Of a DNA stretch of 25,894 bases, positions 1-6,311 are shown one piece after another. Source of the DNA: Actinomycetota bacterium (GTDB taxonomy: Bacteria > Actinomycetota > Actinomycetes > Nanopelagicales > Nanopelagicaceae). The notes under the pieces were generated by a model, which was not told the DNA's origin, made no database searches, and saw only the letters and a program-made list of their open reading frames with translations. The stretch's first letter is position 1. The number at the start of each line of letters is the position of its first letter. The DNA lies in the NCBI GenBank assembly GCA_009699165.1, contig WLOR01000007.1, positions 1-25,894 on the forward strand, given 5' to 3'. Both the position numbers and the translations under genes were made by a program.

Positions 1-256
1 CCTCATTGCCACTGACGGATGTGAAACTACTGAGATAGATAAATATTGGTACAAAGAGTGGAATTGCCAAAGCCACAAACTCAACTACTGCACTTCCTTT
101 TTCCTGAGCAAGCCATTTTTGAAACTTTTTCAGAGTTGGCTCACTCCATACAGAGTCGAAAGATTCAACACCCGGTTGTTGGGAAGGTTGTTGGGAAGGT
201 TGTTGGGAAGGTTGTTGGGAAGGTTGTTGGGAAGGTTGTTGGATCTTCTCAACCAT
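1..256 (-). CDS. TadE/TadG-like pseudopilin, N-terminal part (cut by window edge)
   Basis: This frame starts at an ATG (254-256) with GGAG seven bases upstream and runs off the window at base 1, giving 85 codons. It begins MVEKI, followed by five QQPS units and QQPG. After a basic and aromatic stretch comes the prepilin-like junction EKGSAVVEFVALAIPLF near residues 52-68. The Gly-x4-Glu spacing after the basic segment and the hydrophobic helix that follows are the class III (type IV-like) signal of TadE/TadG minor pilins. Such proteins are cut by a prepilin peptidase and form minor parts of the Tad pilus or anchor it in the envelope. The start overlaps the end of the upstream TadE-like gene by 8 bp, so the two are probably translated together. 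The roughly 54-residue leader before the cleavage site is unusually long, mostly because of the QQPS repeat. The C-terminal domain lies outside the window. Confidence 0.75.
   Translation of the reverse strand, partial: MVEKIQQPSQQPSQQPSQQPSQQPSQQPGVESFDSVWSEPTLKKFQKWLAQEKGSAVVEFVALAIPLFVPIFIYLSSFTSVSGNE
175..243. repeat. 12-bp tandem repeat encoding QQPS
   Basis: Five perfect copies of gttgttgggaag (plus-strand reading) start at 175, followed by a partial sixth copy. On the minus strand they encode (QQPS)5 in the N-terminal leader of the pseudopilin. The unit is a multiple of three, so a gain or loss of copies changes length but not frame. Perfect copies suggest a recent or ongoing slippage expansion. 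Confidence 0.95.
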
Positions 257-650
257 TGCCGGGCTCCATAATCGCTGCACCCTTTACGTCGATAGCTGGC
301 GATCCGCCTATCAAAGCAATCAACCCTGGAACCAGTTGCGGCAAACCCGCTCGATGATGTGTGATTAATACACGGATATGTGCGAATGGGTCAGGTGAAT
401 CAAGTTCGATAATTTCATCACTTGAATACACCAGACCGCTAATTGCCCGTGATGATGCATCACCTTGCGCGATTGCGGCATATTGATTTCGTAGGTTAGT
501 TGCAACAATAATCTCAACACCTATGAGAAATAGAATCAGGAGGGGAATCAAGACCATAGCACTCTCAACATTTCCATCCTCTTTCCTAAGTACTGAGAAG
601 CATCGCCTTATACCGAATTTAAATGAATAGCGCCTTTTAGCCTGTTTCAT
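249..650 (-). CDS. TadE-like pseudopilin
   Basis: A 133-residue protein with a basic N-terminus, then EDGNVESAMVLIPLLILFLIG (residues about 24-44), a prepilin-type junction and hydrophobic helix typical of TadE-like minor pilins. The presumed cut is after Gly26. The key Glu sits three residues after it, not the more usual five. The remaining roughly 80 residues are a soluble, presumably extracellular domain. The start is supported by AAGGA six bases upstream of the ATG. It lies 44 bp downstream of the Flp-like gene and overlaps the next pseudopilin gene by 8 bp, forming a flp-tadE-tadG-like operon on the minus strand. Assembly would need the TadA/B/C proteins encoded at the right end of the window and a prepilin peptidase that is not in it. 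Confidence 0.72.
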   Translation of the reverse strand: MKQAKRRYSFKFGIRRCFSVLRKEDGNVESAMVLIPLLILFLIGVEIIVATNLRNQYAAIAQGDASSRAISGLVYSSDEIIELDSPDPFAHIRVLITHHRAGLPQLVPGLIALIGGSPAIDVKGAAIMEPGNG

Positions 651-694
651 AAAACATCCTTAGTTATTGAAGGAGTTGTTTCACATCGCTCGCT

Positions 695-928
695 TTAGCG
701 AATTCCATTCATCGCATCAAGTGAGTTCTTTAGAATTGCTGTTAAGCGCGGCGCAGCAATAGTCCAGATTGCGGTGACTAAACCAGTAGTCATGAGAACA
801 ACGAGTACCCACCCAGGAACATCGCCCCGCTCATCTCTTAGGCGAGCGTAAAAACTTCTGTGTGCACGTGTTAAGCCGCTACGTAGCGAGATCTCTGCTT
901 TTACAACCTGTGTGATTAGTCCGTTCAT
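695..928 (-). CDS. Flp-like pilin (DUF4244-type)
   Basis: A 77-residue protein with a basic N-terminal leader (1-34), then ERGDVPGWVLVVLMTTGL and a single hydrophobic helix (about 37-60), ending in a short polar tail. Small size, a charged leader ending in Gly and one C-proximal helix are the layout of Flp/Tad major pilins. The RGDVPGWVL form resembles what I recall of the actinobacterial DUF4244 group, which sits in Tad loci. AGGAG lies five bases before the ATG. It is the first gene of the pilin operon. The 18-bp repeats at 1027-1098 are in its upstream region. The pilin call is an inference from layout and neighbours. Confidence 0.68.
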   Translation of the reverse strand: MNGLITQVVKAEISLRSGLTRAHRSFYARLRDERGDVPGWVLVVLMTTGLVTAIWTIAAPRLTAILKNSLDAMNGIR

Positions 929-1026
929 TTGTACTCCTTTTATTTGGCTTGGTTGATCTGGGTAGTCTGCTTGAGGCTAGGAAGTTAAATCACTCCCACA
1001 TCTGTGACTGTGCATATCCAACGTCA

Positions 1027-1098
1027 CTAGTTGTGCGGGGAGTTCTAGTTGTGCGGGGAGTTCTAGTTGTGCGGGGAGTTCTAGTTGTGCGGGAAGTT
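1027..1098. repeat. four 18-bp tandem repeats upstream of the pilin operon
   Basis: Four head-to-tail copies of ctagttgtgcggggagtt, at 1027, 1045, 1063 and 1081. The first three are identical and the fourth has one change (gggaagtt). They lie in the 179 bp between the end of the E1-like gene (stop at 1108) and the start of the flp-like gene (928). They lie outside the coding frames called here. A role as repeated protein-binding sites controlling the pilin operon is possible. A non-functional slippage array is equally possible. Confidence 0.95.
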
Positions 1099-1107
1099 CT
1101 ATTGTGA

Positions 1108-2358
1108 CTAAATCACAAGTTCAAAACTCTTCGGTTCAGCACTCGTCTCAAAATAGTTAAGCTGCCTACCTAATTCAGCGCTCTGACTCCAAGTGCACCT
1201 GCACTGGGGATGACGAGAAAAACGAGTAGTAGTTGGCGTGAAAGGTTCAAGAAAGTTGAGATGAATCTGTGCACCTTTCAATGGGGCACTGCCTGTATCT
1301 ATGAAACGTAATGCTGCGTGAGCTGTAATTGCTGATAACTGGTGGGCAATTGCAACCGGTAGCTCTTCGCATGTTCCACTAGATGCTGTTAATTGGCTGT
1401 GAGCTTTCCCAAACCTTTCCTCGTTGGCTAGGGATAAACACTGAAGACATGGTGTGATTCCAGGTGCTACGAGTGGTCCACAGTGTGCAACGCCGCCTGC
1501 GCTTTTTCCGACAATGAGGTGCTCTTGACCATCACGCATGAAATGCTCGATTAACTCAGGATCGAAGTTGCCAACGATGATTCGCAATGTCTTCTCTGGA
1601 ATCGACTCTGGTGTGGGTTTGTGGATTGATCCCCTGTGAGATGCAACTGGAAATAAAGACCATTCCCGTGAAAGCTCTTCTAGGCGACCTCTGAAACTTA
1701 GACCTATATCACTACTTCGTAAAGTGCCGGTGCCTAAATCTGTTTCGATAACCGTTGGGTGCTGTTGCGCTGAAGTCAGTGCAATGCGTGTATTTGTCAC
1801 GCCGCTGGCCAGCAGGATGGAGCAAATCAATGTGGCTGTGCGCGAAGTTCCATAAATCTCAACACCATAATTTTGCCTCTTTGAAAGTAGTTCAACTCCA
1901 CCATCATTCACACCTGGAATCCACGTCGCTTGACCGAGTTCTGGAGCAAGTCTTTTCTGAAGCTGACTAAAAGCGGCATCAAGAGTTTGATCTTGAGTAT
2001 GTACCGCGCGTGATGCAATTGAGGATTGAAAACGGTTGTGAAGAGTTATCTTGTTGCGCACCGTATCGATAAATTGTGCATCGTCTAGTTGTTTAAGAAT
2101 ATGATCGATAATAGAGATTGGTGCAGAAAGAATTTCGCTGATCTCATGTGGTGTTTGTGAGCCATTCAGTTGGGCGATGACAGCGCGTGCACCTTCGTGA
2201 AAAATCTCTATCGCGTAGTTTGAGGTTGTAACATAGATTGACTTTTCCTCTGGAGTCGAAGCTCGACTTAAATAGACTCCATTTTTCAATCGAGGATACG
2301 TGTTGTGATAAGTAGAGAGTTTGCTAGCAGTCGGTTGTATTTCTTGGTTAGTTGTCAT
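1108..2358 (-). CDS. Degenerate ThiF/E1-like protein, TOMM-leader-binding type (Rv3196-like)
   Basis: About 416 residues from the ATG at 2358. A TTG six codons upstream (2376) is possible, and neither start has a clear ribosome site. Residues about 25-100 look like a PqqD-like winged helix, the leader-binding fold of peptide-modifying systems. The middle resembles an E1/ThiF Rossmann fold, but the usual GxGxxG is VEIYGTSRTA (about 166-175), so ATP binding is doubtful. The C-terminal part has GPLVAPGITPCLQC and, 80 residues later, HPQCRC, giving four cysteines (about C304, C307, C386, C388) that should bind one zinc. This GPxVxPGxTPCxxC...HPxCxC signature marks the actinobacterial family annotated as TOMM precursor leader peptide-binding proteins, including Rv3196. 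No YcaO cyclase or clear precursor peptide is in the window. The true function is unknown. Confidence 0.7.
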   Translation of the reverse strand: MTTNQEIQPTASKLSTYHNTYPRLKNGVYLSRASTPEEKSIYVTTSNYAIEIFHEGARAVIAQLNGSQTPHEISEILSAPISIIDHILKQLDDAQFIDTVRNKITLHNRFQSSIASRAVHTQDQTLDAAFSQLQKRLAPELGQATWIPGVNDGGVELLSKRQNYGVEIYGTSRTATLICSILLASGVTNTRIALTSAQQHPTVIETDLGTGTLRSSDIGLSFRGRLEELSREWSLFPVASHRGSIHKPTPESIPEKTLRIIVGNFDPELIEHFMRDGQEHLIVGKSAGGVAHCGPLVAPGITPCLQCLSLANEERFGKAHSQLTASSGTCEELPVAIAHQLSAITAHAALRFIDTGSAPLKGAQIHLNFLEPFTPTTTRFSRHPQCRCTWSQSAELGRQLNYFETSAEPKSFELVI

Positions 2359-2471
2359 GGGGCAAAGAATGCGCAAATGTTCAACTTTTTATTTTCCCCA
2401 TAGCTAAAACGGTGGGTTTCGATCCAATAAAACTTCGCAGAGTTACGTCCATAGCGCATAGGGTGAGACGG

Positions 2472-2507
2472 CAAAAGAAAAGCCCTTACTCACAAAGGAG
2501 TCGGGGC
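2472..2507 (-). terminator. Rho-independent terminator after the DUF5679 gene
   Basis: Read on the minus strand, AGCCC-GACTC pairs with GAGT-GGGCT around a short loop (2481-2507), followed by TTTTCTTTT (2480-2472). It lies 65 bp downstream of the DUF5679 stop and separates it from the E1-like gene. Confidence 0.65.
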
Positions 2508-2571
2508 TAATCTCTACTGCTAGACGCTCAGGGCTCTGGACGAGAGTTTCGAGGTGAGCGAAATTTAATTA

Positions 2572-2730
2572 CTAGGCTTTTGGAAGGAAAGTGCTGATCT
2601 TGGTGCCGCAAACTGGGCAGACACCCTTAGCTGTTCTACGACCTGAGTCGCTCACGCTAATGGTTCCCTCCAAGTTCTGCTTCTCCTTGCACTTCACGCA
2701 GTAAGCAGTTCCTTTATATACATCTGTCAT
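2572..2730 (-). CDS. DUF5679 small zinc-ribbon protein (Rv3196A-like)
   Basis: A 52-residue protein starting at ATG 2730, with GGAGG six bases upstream (a strong ribosome site). It contains AYCVKCKEK (C11, C14) and GVCPVCGTK (C38, C41), a four-cysteine zinc ribbon, with SGRRTAKG between the pairs. This pattern is the DUF5679 family found next to Rv3196-like genes in actinobacteria. It may be a zinc-binding adaptor; its role is not known. It has its own terminator downstream and a 109 bp spacer upstream, so it may be a single transcription unit. The neighbouring E1-like protein raises the idea that this small protein is its partner or substrate, but nothing in the sequence proves that. Confidence 0.85.
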   Translation of the reverse strand: MTDVYKGTAYCVKCKEKQNLEGTISVSDSGRRTAKGVCPVCGTKISTFLPKA

Positions 2731-2839
2731 TCTTTTCCTCCACTCCTCGCATGCAATCCCAAGGGATGCTTCCCGTTAGGGGCAGGCGTTGTTAAGTATG
2801 ACGATACCCCCGTATGCGCCTATTTACCCATAGTTTCGC

Positions 2840-3472
2840 TTATTTACTGAGGAGTTTTTTTAGCTCATAGGGCATTGCGAGCGCGGTTTCTGCAGCCTCA
2901 TAGCCATCTAAATAGGCGCTGGCGACATCAGCCTGTGGAAATCTCGCCAGAATCTGGGCAAATCCCTCTCCGTGGTCACTAATCTCAAGGTGAATAGCTT
3001 CGTGGAAGAGGACAAAGTCCAGCGCGCTCGCCGGGGCACCCTTAAGGCGGTCTGAGATACGGATCGTGCGGTCAACGCTTGTGCAAGAGCCCCAACGCTC
3101 GCGCATGGCGCGCCAAGTAACCGAGGCTGGACGTATGGTGATCTCTGGAGCAAGGCTCAGGAGTAGTTCGTCGATACGGGTCGCCAGAGCGCTCTGACTC
3201 ATTGTCTGCGCCGCCTCTTGGGCACGTATCTTGGCCACCATCTCAGGCACCATCGCACGCTCATCGGCCTTGCTCATTCTGGCCGGAATTGAGACGACAA
3301 TCCTCCCGCCGGCTCTATATGCCGAGACATTCTTCTTTCGTCGAGTGGAGCGGATGACCACAATCTCGCCCTCTGAGATTCCAGGCAGTACCGCATCACG
3401 ATCTAAGTCGCCAAACTCATCCCTCATGGCCTCATGGGCTGGGGAATCTTGGAAATCATTAGTGCTCACCAT
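2840..3472 (-). CDS. YgjP/DUF45 (M48-like, WLM-related) zinc metallopeptidase
   Basis: A 210-residue cytosolic protein with no signal peptide. RERWGSC (about 124-130) followed by FHEAIHLEISDHGEGF (156-171) is the DUF45/YgjP signature: His157, Glu158 and His161 form the HExxH zinc site and His167 is the likely third ligand. The family is related to SprT/WLM metalloproteases; substrates are unknown. The N-terminal 50 residues are acidic and then basic and not conserved in appearance. The ATG at 3472 is immediately followed by GTG, and either could be the start; no strong ribosome site is seen. Base composition is clearly richer in G+C than its neighbours: two lines inside it (3001-3120) are about 63%, against about 48% in a sample of the next gene. 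In related genomes this gene sits with DUF2342 and S16-protease genes, as here. Confidence 0.85.
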   Translation of the reverse strand: MVSTNDFQDSPAHEAMRDEFGDLDRDAVLPGISEGEIVVIRSTRRKKNVSAYRAGGRIVVSIPARMSKADERAMVPEMVAKIRAQEAAQTMSQSALATRIDELLLSLAPEITIRPASVTWRAMRERWGSCTSVDRTIRISDRLKGAPASALDFVLFHEAIHLEISDHGEGFAQILARFPQADVASAYLDGYEAAETALAMPYELKKLLSK

Positions 3473-3652
3473 CTGAAGGTATACGCCAGCTCACAGGTTT
3501 TTACAAACCTCAACCATGTGTTGAGAGATTTATTTCTTGGCAGAGATTGCCGCTATCTTCCTAGGCCAAAGCTGCGGTGACTGCACCAGAAGGAGATGAC
3601 AAAACCACTCCCATTACACGATAAAAAACAGCTTTGTCAATGCGGTGCTCAG

Positions 3653-3681
3653 TTGATTCTCAGAGCATTTCCATTTACTTT
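3653..3681 (+). promoter_or_regulatory. Possible promoter for the candidate small RNA
   Basis: TTGATT (3653-3658), a 17-bp gap, then TACTTT (3676-3681). Transcription would start near 3688, just where the hairpin begins. The -10 is a weak match, so this is tentative. Confidence 0.3.
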
Positions 3682-3688
3682 ACAACTA

Positions 3689-3766
3689 CGAACTCCTCGG
3701 ATAACCGTTCTTTATCAGCAAGGGGAAGGCTGATACAGAATGTGCGCCCGGGGAGTTCGCTTTTTT
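3689..3766 (+). ncRNA. Candidate small structured RNA ending in a Rho-independent terminator
   Basis: The outer stem is CGAACTCCTCGG (3689-3700) against CCGGGGAGTTCG (3748-3759): 12 pairs including one G-U. Nested inside, CGTTCTTTATCAGC (3706-3719) pairs with GCTGATACAGAATG (3729-3742), with one mismatch and one G-U, around a purine loop AAGGGGAAG (3720-3728). The outer stem is followed by C and TTTTTT (3761-3766). The T tract exists only on the plus strand, while the flanking protein genes run on minus, so it is not the terminator of either. I do not recognise the family. It could be a stand-alone small RNA of about 80 nt or the end of a longer plus-strand transcript. Confidence 0.5.
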
Positions 3767-3868
3767 ATTGCTTAATCCAAGAAAAACAAGTGGACATAAA
3801 TCCAAGTGCAAGTTCCAATTCGCTAATCGAAAAATATAAACTATGCAGATTGGGCTTGTATAAAGATT

Positions 3869-5185
3869 TTATAGTGAAGACAGATCGTCAGGAATCTCTA
3901 TGCTCATCAGATAGTTTTCGGGAGTCAATAAATCTTGAGCAGAGGGAAGAATTCCGCTCCAAATCTGATCACGGGATTGAAGGTCGCGCATTTTTCCAAC
4001 CGCTTGCCAAAATGCTGCAGCCTCTCTAGCAAGGCGCGGTGAGACTTGAAGGCCAAATAGATTTGAGAAAAGCTGCTGAGTTGGTGCAGATGTAGCACGG
4101 CGACGGCGCAGAGTTTCTTGCATCGCAAAAATATTCGGTAAGCGATCTCCCGCTGCGAGCGCGACCACGACTTCACTCCAACCATCGACAAGGGCTAAAA
4201 CTGTTTCAAGTTTTACGAGTGCATCACGCTGAGCTGGCGTCTCTTCTGGTGTGAATATGCCTTCATTGAGTGCCATAGAAAAGCTCTCCTGATTTGTGGG
4301 ATCAAACTCTCCAGAGCCTGAAGCGTTGGCTTCAAATAGCTCTTGCGCTTGACTCTGAATCGCATCGATATCGATGTGAATTCCCCGGGCATACTCTGAG
4401 ATTGAACTTCGGATATACGACACTAGCCATGGATTATTTGCAAATAACCGGGCTCCAGCACTTTCGCGCAGAGCATGGAAGATGCGAACCTCATCGATTG
4501 GGATATTTAAATCTCTCGACCATTCAGTTATATTCTCGGGAACCAACGCTGGATACACCGGATCAACTAATGGCAAGCCAACATCGTGAATACCTGTCAC
4601 GGTCGAAGCAAGGCCGCCGATGGATTGACCCAGCTGAGTCGCCATCAGTGAGCCTATAAATGATCGAAGTAAAGTGGCGATCATTCCAACCGGAATCTGC
4701 ATCTGCATCTCGGCATCTACTTCGCCATTTTCGCCAGCAGTGTCTTTAAGTAACTCCGAAATTGCACTCGTTAAACCGAGTGCGAGCGGCTCGACCGAAC
4801 TCTGCCATCCTGAAAGCGTTGCATCTATCCAATCTGTGCGGGCAAGGCTTGAGTTACCAATAGCCCTTGATTGCGCAAAGAGTGTGGCCTCATTAAGCCA
4901 CAGCTCTGCTATCGCCAATGCTTCATCAACTTTTGAAACATCGTTTGCACCGATAGGTGCAGAGCCTTTTGCGGTAACAAATTTCTTTGCCGTATCGCGA
5001 ACAATATTTTTGGGTAACGCCTCAGTTGATGGCGTAAAGCCTGGAGTTGATATTCCTAACTTTGAAAACTGCTCCTGAATCTCCTGCTGCATCTGTTTCA
5101 TCATCGCAGCAAAATCAACCGAACCATCGCTGTTGTTTTTCTCAGCATCGTCGGAGCTATCAGGTGTAAAGCCAAATGGCGTCAT
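3869..5185 (-). CDS. DUF2342 family protein (annotated as zinc-dependent metalloprotease), no HExxH
   Basis: A 438-residue actinobacterial protein of the DUF2342/TIGR03624 kind (compare Rv3195). After a polar N-terminus with a short Met/Gln-rich helix come a Gly-rich region (GQSIGGLASTVTGIHD), PVYPALVPENI, the IFHALRESAGARLFANNPWL block and the C-terminal LETVLALVDGWSEVV and RRRRATSAPTQQLFSNLFGL blocks. Databases often call the family a zinc-dependent metalloprotease or hydrolase, but no HExxH exists anywhere in this protein. In the ALRExAxxRLF block, where I recall a His in relatives, there is Gly. It is therefore probably not an active protease of that type. AGAGGA lies about eight bases before the ATG. 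It is divergent from the one-TM/S16/UPF0182 operon, 69 bp away. Confidence 0.78.
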   Translation of the reverse strand: MTPFGFTPDSSDDAEKNNSDGSVDFAAMMKQMQQEIQEQFSKLGISTPGFTPSTEALPKNIVRDTAKKFVTAKGSAPIGANDVSKVDEALAIAELWLNEATLFAQSRAIGNSSLARTDWIDATLSGWQSSVEPLALGLTSAISELLKDTAGENGEVDAEMQMQIPVGMIATLLRSFIGSLMATQLGQSIGGLASTVTGIHDVGLPLVDPVYPALVPENITEWSRDLNIPIDEVRIFHALRESAGARLFANNPWLVSYIRSSISEYARGIHIDIDAIQSQAQELFEANASGSGEFDPTNQESFSMALNEGIFTPEETPAQRDALVKLETVLALVDGWSEVVVALAAGDRLPNIFAMQETLRRRRATSAPTQQLFSNLFGLQVSPRLAREAAAFWQAVGKMRDLQSRDQIWSGILPSAQDLLTPENYLMSIEIPDDLSSL

Positions 5186-5242
5186 GTGTTCATCCTCTCA
5201 GCCATGTAACCAGATATCCATCCGATTTCTTCCCGCAAGCGA

Positions 5243-5248
5243 TAGGCT
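5243..5248 (+). promoter_or_regulatory. -10 element placed for a leaderless transcript
   Basis: TAGGCT (a TANNNT -10) ends exactly six bases before the ATG at 5255, and no ribosome site precedes that ATG. This spacing puts the transcription start on the A of the start codon. The same arrangement recurs at 14871-14880 (both strands) and 22631. Confidence 0.5.
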
Positions 5249-5254
5249 CCCTCC

Positions 5255-5545
5255 ATGTCTAGCGCCGCTACTGCCTTAATTTGGTGGATTGTTCCTGCAA
5301 TGGGGCTCATTGGTGGGCTGGGTTATGTGTTATGGGTCTCTAAATTTCAAGGCAAATACCAGCAGGGAACTCAACGATCAGTGAGTCAGTTCCAGCGCTT
5401 CCAAGACTCACTTCGGGATTCCCAAGCTCGTGATGCCGGCACAAGTAGCTCGCAAGACTCATCCACTCAGAGTGCAGATAAAAACAACCCAGAAAACAAC
5501 CGAGAATTAGGGTCACCAAACTCTGATTCAGAGACTCTGCAATAA
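5255..5545 (+). CDS. Small single-TM membrane protein upstream of the S16 protease
   Basis: A 96-residue protein with one N-terminal membrane helix (about residues 5-28, ALIWWIVPAMGLIGGLGYVLW), a basic YxxxSKFQGKYQQ segment just after it, and a long hydrophilic Ser/Asp/Gln/Asn-rich tail with no visible domain. By the positive-inside rule the tail is probably cytoplasmic. It begins the plus-strand operon: 13 bp separate it from the S16 protease gene, which in turn overlaps UPF0182. The family is not recognised. Its constant partnership with a membrane-anchored protease suggests a role as a small membrane subunit, but that is inference. Confidence 0.75.
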   Translation: MSSAATALIWWIVPAMGLIGGLGYVLWVSKFQGKYQQGTQRSVSQFQRFQDSLRDSQARDAGTSSSQDSSTQSADKNNPENNRELGSPNSDSETLQ

Positions 5546-5558
5546 CTCCGCATCTGCA

Positions 5559-6311
5559 ATGCGCTTTTCGCCACTGCCTCGCATCGTAAAAACCATACTC
5601 TCTGTTTTTTTCCTGTTAACTCTTTTTGCTCCGCTGCCTTATGCAATTGTCATGCCGGGAAATGCACAAAACATCTTTCTGAATATAATTAAGATTGACA
5701 ATCAGAGGTCTTACCCAGCAACCGGACAATTAGATTTGATGTCCGTTCGCGTAACAAATCCAAATAATTGGATCATCGGGCCCGAAATCTTGTACTCCTG
5801 GCTAAGAAGTGACGAAGCCGTCTATCCGCGTGCTGCTATCTATCCCCCTGGTGCGACTGCAAAGTCTGAGGAGAAAGCTGCGGCGGCGGATATGACTAAC
5901 TCGCAGAACAAAGCCGTCGGTGCCGCACTTCATTTCCTGAAGATGAATCCACAGTTTCATGTAGAAGGCAAGAACTTAGTCTCAAAAAATATCCACTTCG
6001 ATGTTAAGCGCACAGGCGGTCCAAGTGGTGGAATGATTTTTGCAATCGGCATCATCGAACTTCTGACTCCAAAGGATATTTTGCAAGGAAGGCACGTATC
6101 AGGTACTGGCACAATTTCTCTAGACGGTCAGGTTGGTCCAATAGGTGGCATCAACGAAAAGATTCGCGCCGCCCATAAAGCAGGTGCAGAGATATTTCTA
6201 GCGCCCGAAGGCAACAGAGCCCAAATTGCTAGCCCCCCAGTTGGTCTGAAGGTAGTTATTGTCGCCACACTCGCTGATGCTGTAAATGCACTAGCGTTAT
6301 CCCATGACTAA
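5559..6311 (+). CDS. Membrane-anchored Lon-like (S16) protease lacking the PDZ domain
   Basis: A 250-residue protein with an N-terminal membrane helix (about 10-32). A conserved extracytoplasmic segment follows, including SYPATGQLDLMSVRV, IYPPG and a DMTNSQNKAVGAAL stretch, then the S16 catalytic domain from about residue 145. Ser156 in GGPSGG and Lys201 in GGINEKIRAA are the Ser-Lys dyad. Relatives (Rv3194c, SdrC/YlbL type) are about 340 residues and carry a PDZ domain between the helical segment and the catalytic domain. Here only about 20 residues join LHFLKMN to the GGPS block, so the PDZ domain is absent while the catalytic residues are intact. No ribosome site is visible. The last 8 bp overlap the UPF0182 start, so the two products are probably made together. 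The active site should face outside the membrane. Confidence 0.85.
   Translation: MRFSPLPRIVKTILSVFFLLTLFAPLPYAIVMPGNAQNIFLNIIKIDNQRSYPATGQLDLMSVRVTNPNNWIIGPEILYSWLRSDEAVYPRAAIYPPGATAKSEEKAAAADMTNSQNKAVGAALHFLKMNPQFHVEGKNLVSKNIHFDVKRTGGPSGGMIFAIGIIELLTPKDILQGRHVSGTGTISLDGQVGPIGGINEKIRAAHKAGAEIFLAPEGNRAQIASPPVGLKVVIVATLADAVNALALSHD

Larger units (their letters stand above)
3473..3868. other. 396-bp spacer without a protein gene; contains hairpins and a candidate small RNA
   Basis: The spacer separates two minus-strand genes. Near the DUF45 start are two adjacent perfect hairpins, AGGTTT-ttac-AAACCT (3495-3510) and CTCAAC-5 nt-GTTGAG (3509-3525), which would lie in the DUF45 5' leader. At 3689-3766 there is a long plus-strand stem-loop with a T tract. 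The remainder is AT-rich and shows no convincing reading frame. A spacer this long is unusual for this compact window. Confidence 0.8.

Noticed and set aside
175..243. The repeat array considered as a CRISPR remnant
   Set aside because: The units abut with no spacers, are only 12 bp and encode QQPS in frame; no cas gene is present.
2410..2440. GGTTTCGATCC looked like a tRNA T arm
   Set aside because: The flanking bases do not pair as a T stem and no acceptor, anticodon or D arm is found upstream.
3597..3734. Short plus-strand frame starting after AAGGAG near 3592
   Set aside because: The AAGGAG touches the ATG with no spacer, and the frame ends inside the structured RNA; the protein has no recognisable feature.
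3634..4029. 131-codon plus-strand reading frame in the spacer and the end of the DUF2342 gene
   Set aside because: It runs through the hairpin and T-tract terminator, is antisense to a recognised gene for its second half, has no ribosome site, and shows low-complexity Ser-rich composition without a domain.
4294..5078. Plus-strand frames inside the DUF2342 gene
   Set aside because: They are antisense shadows of a recognised protein, with no ribosome sites or family motifs.
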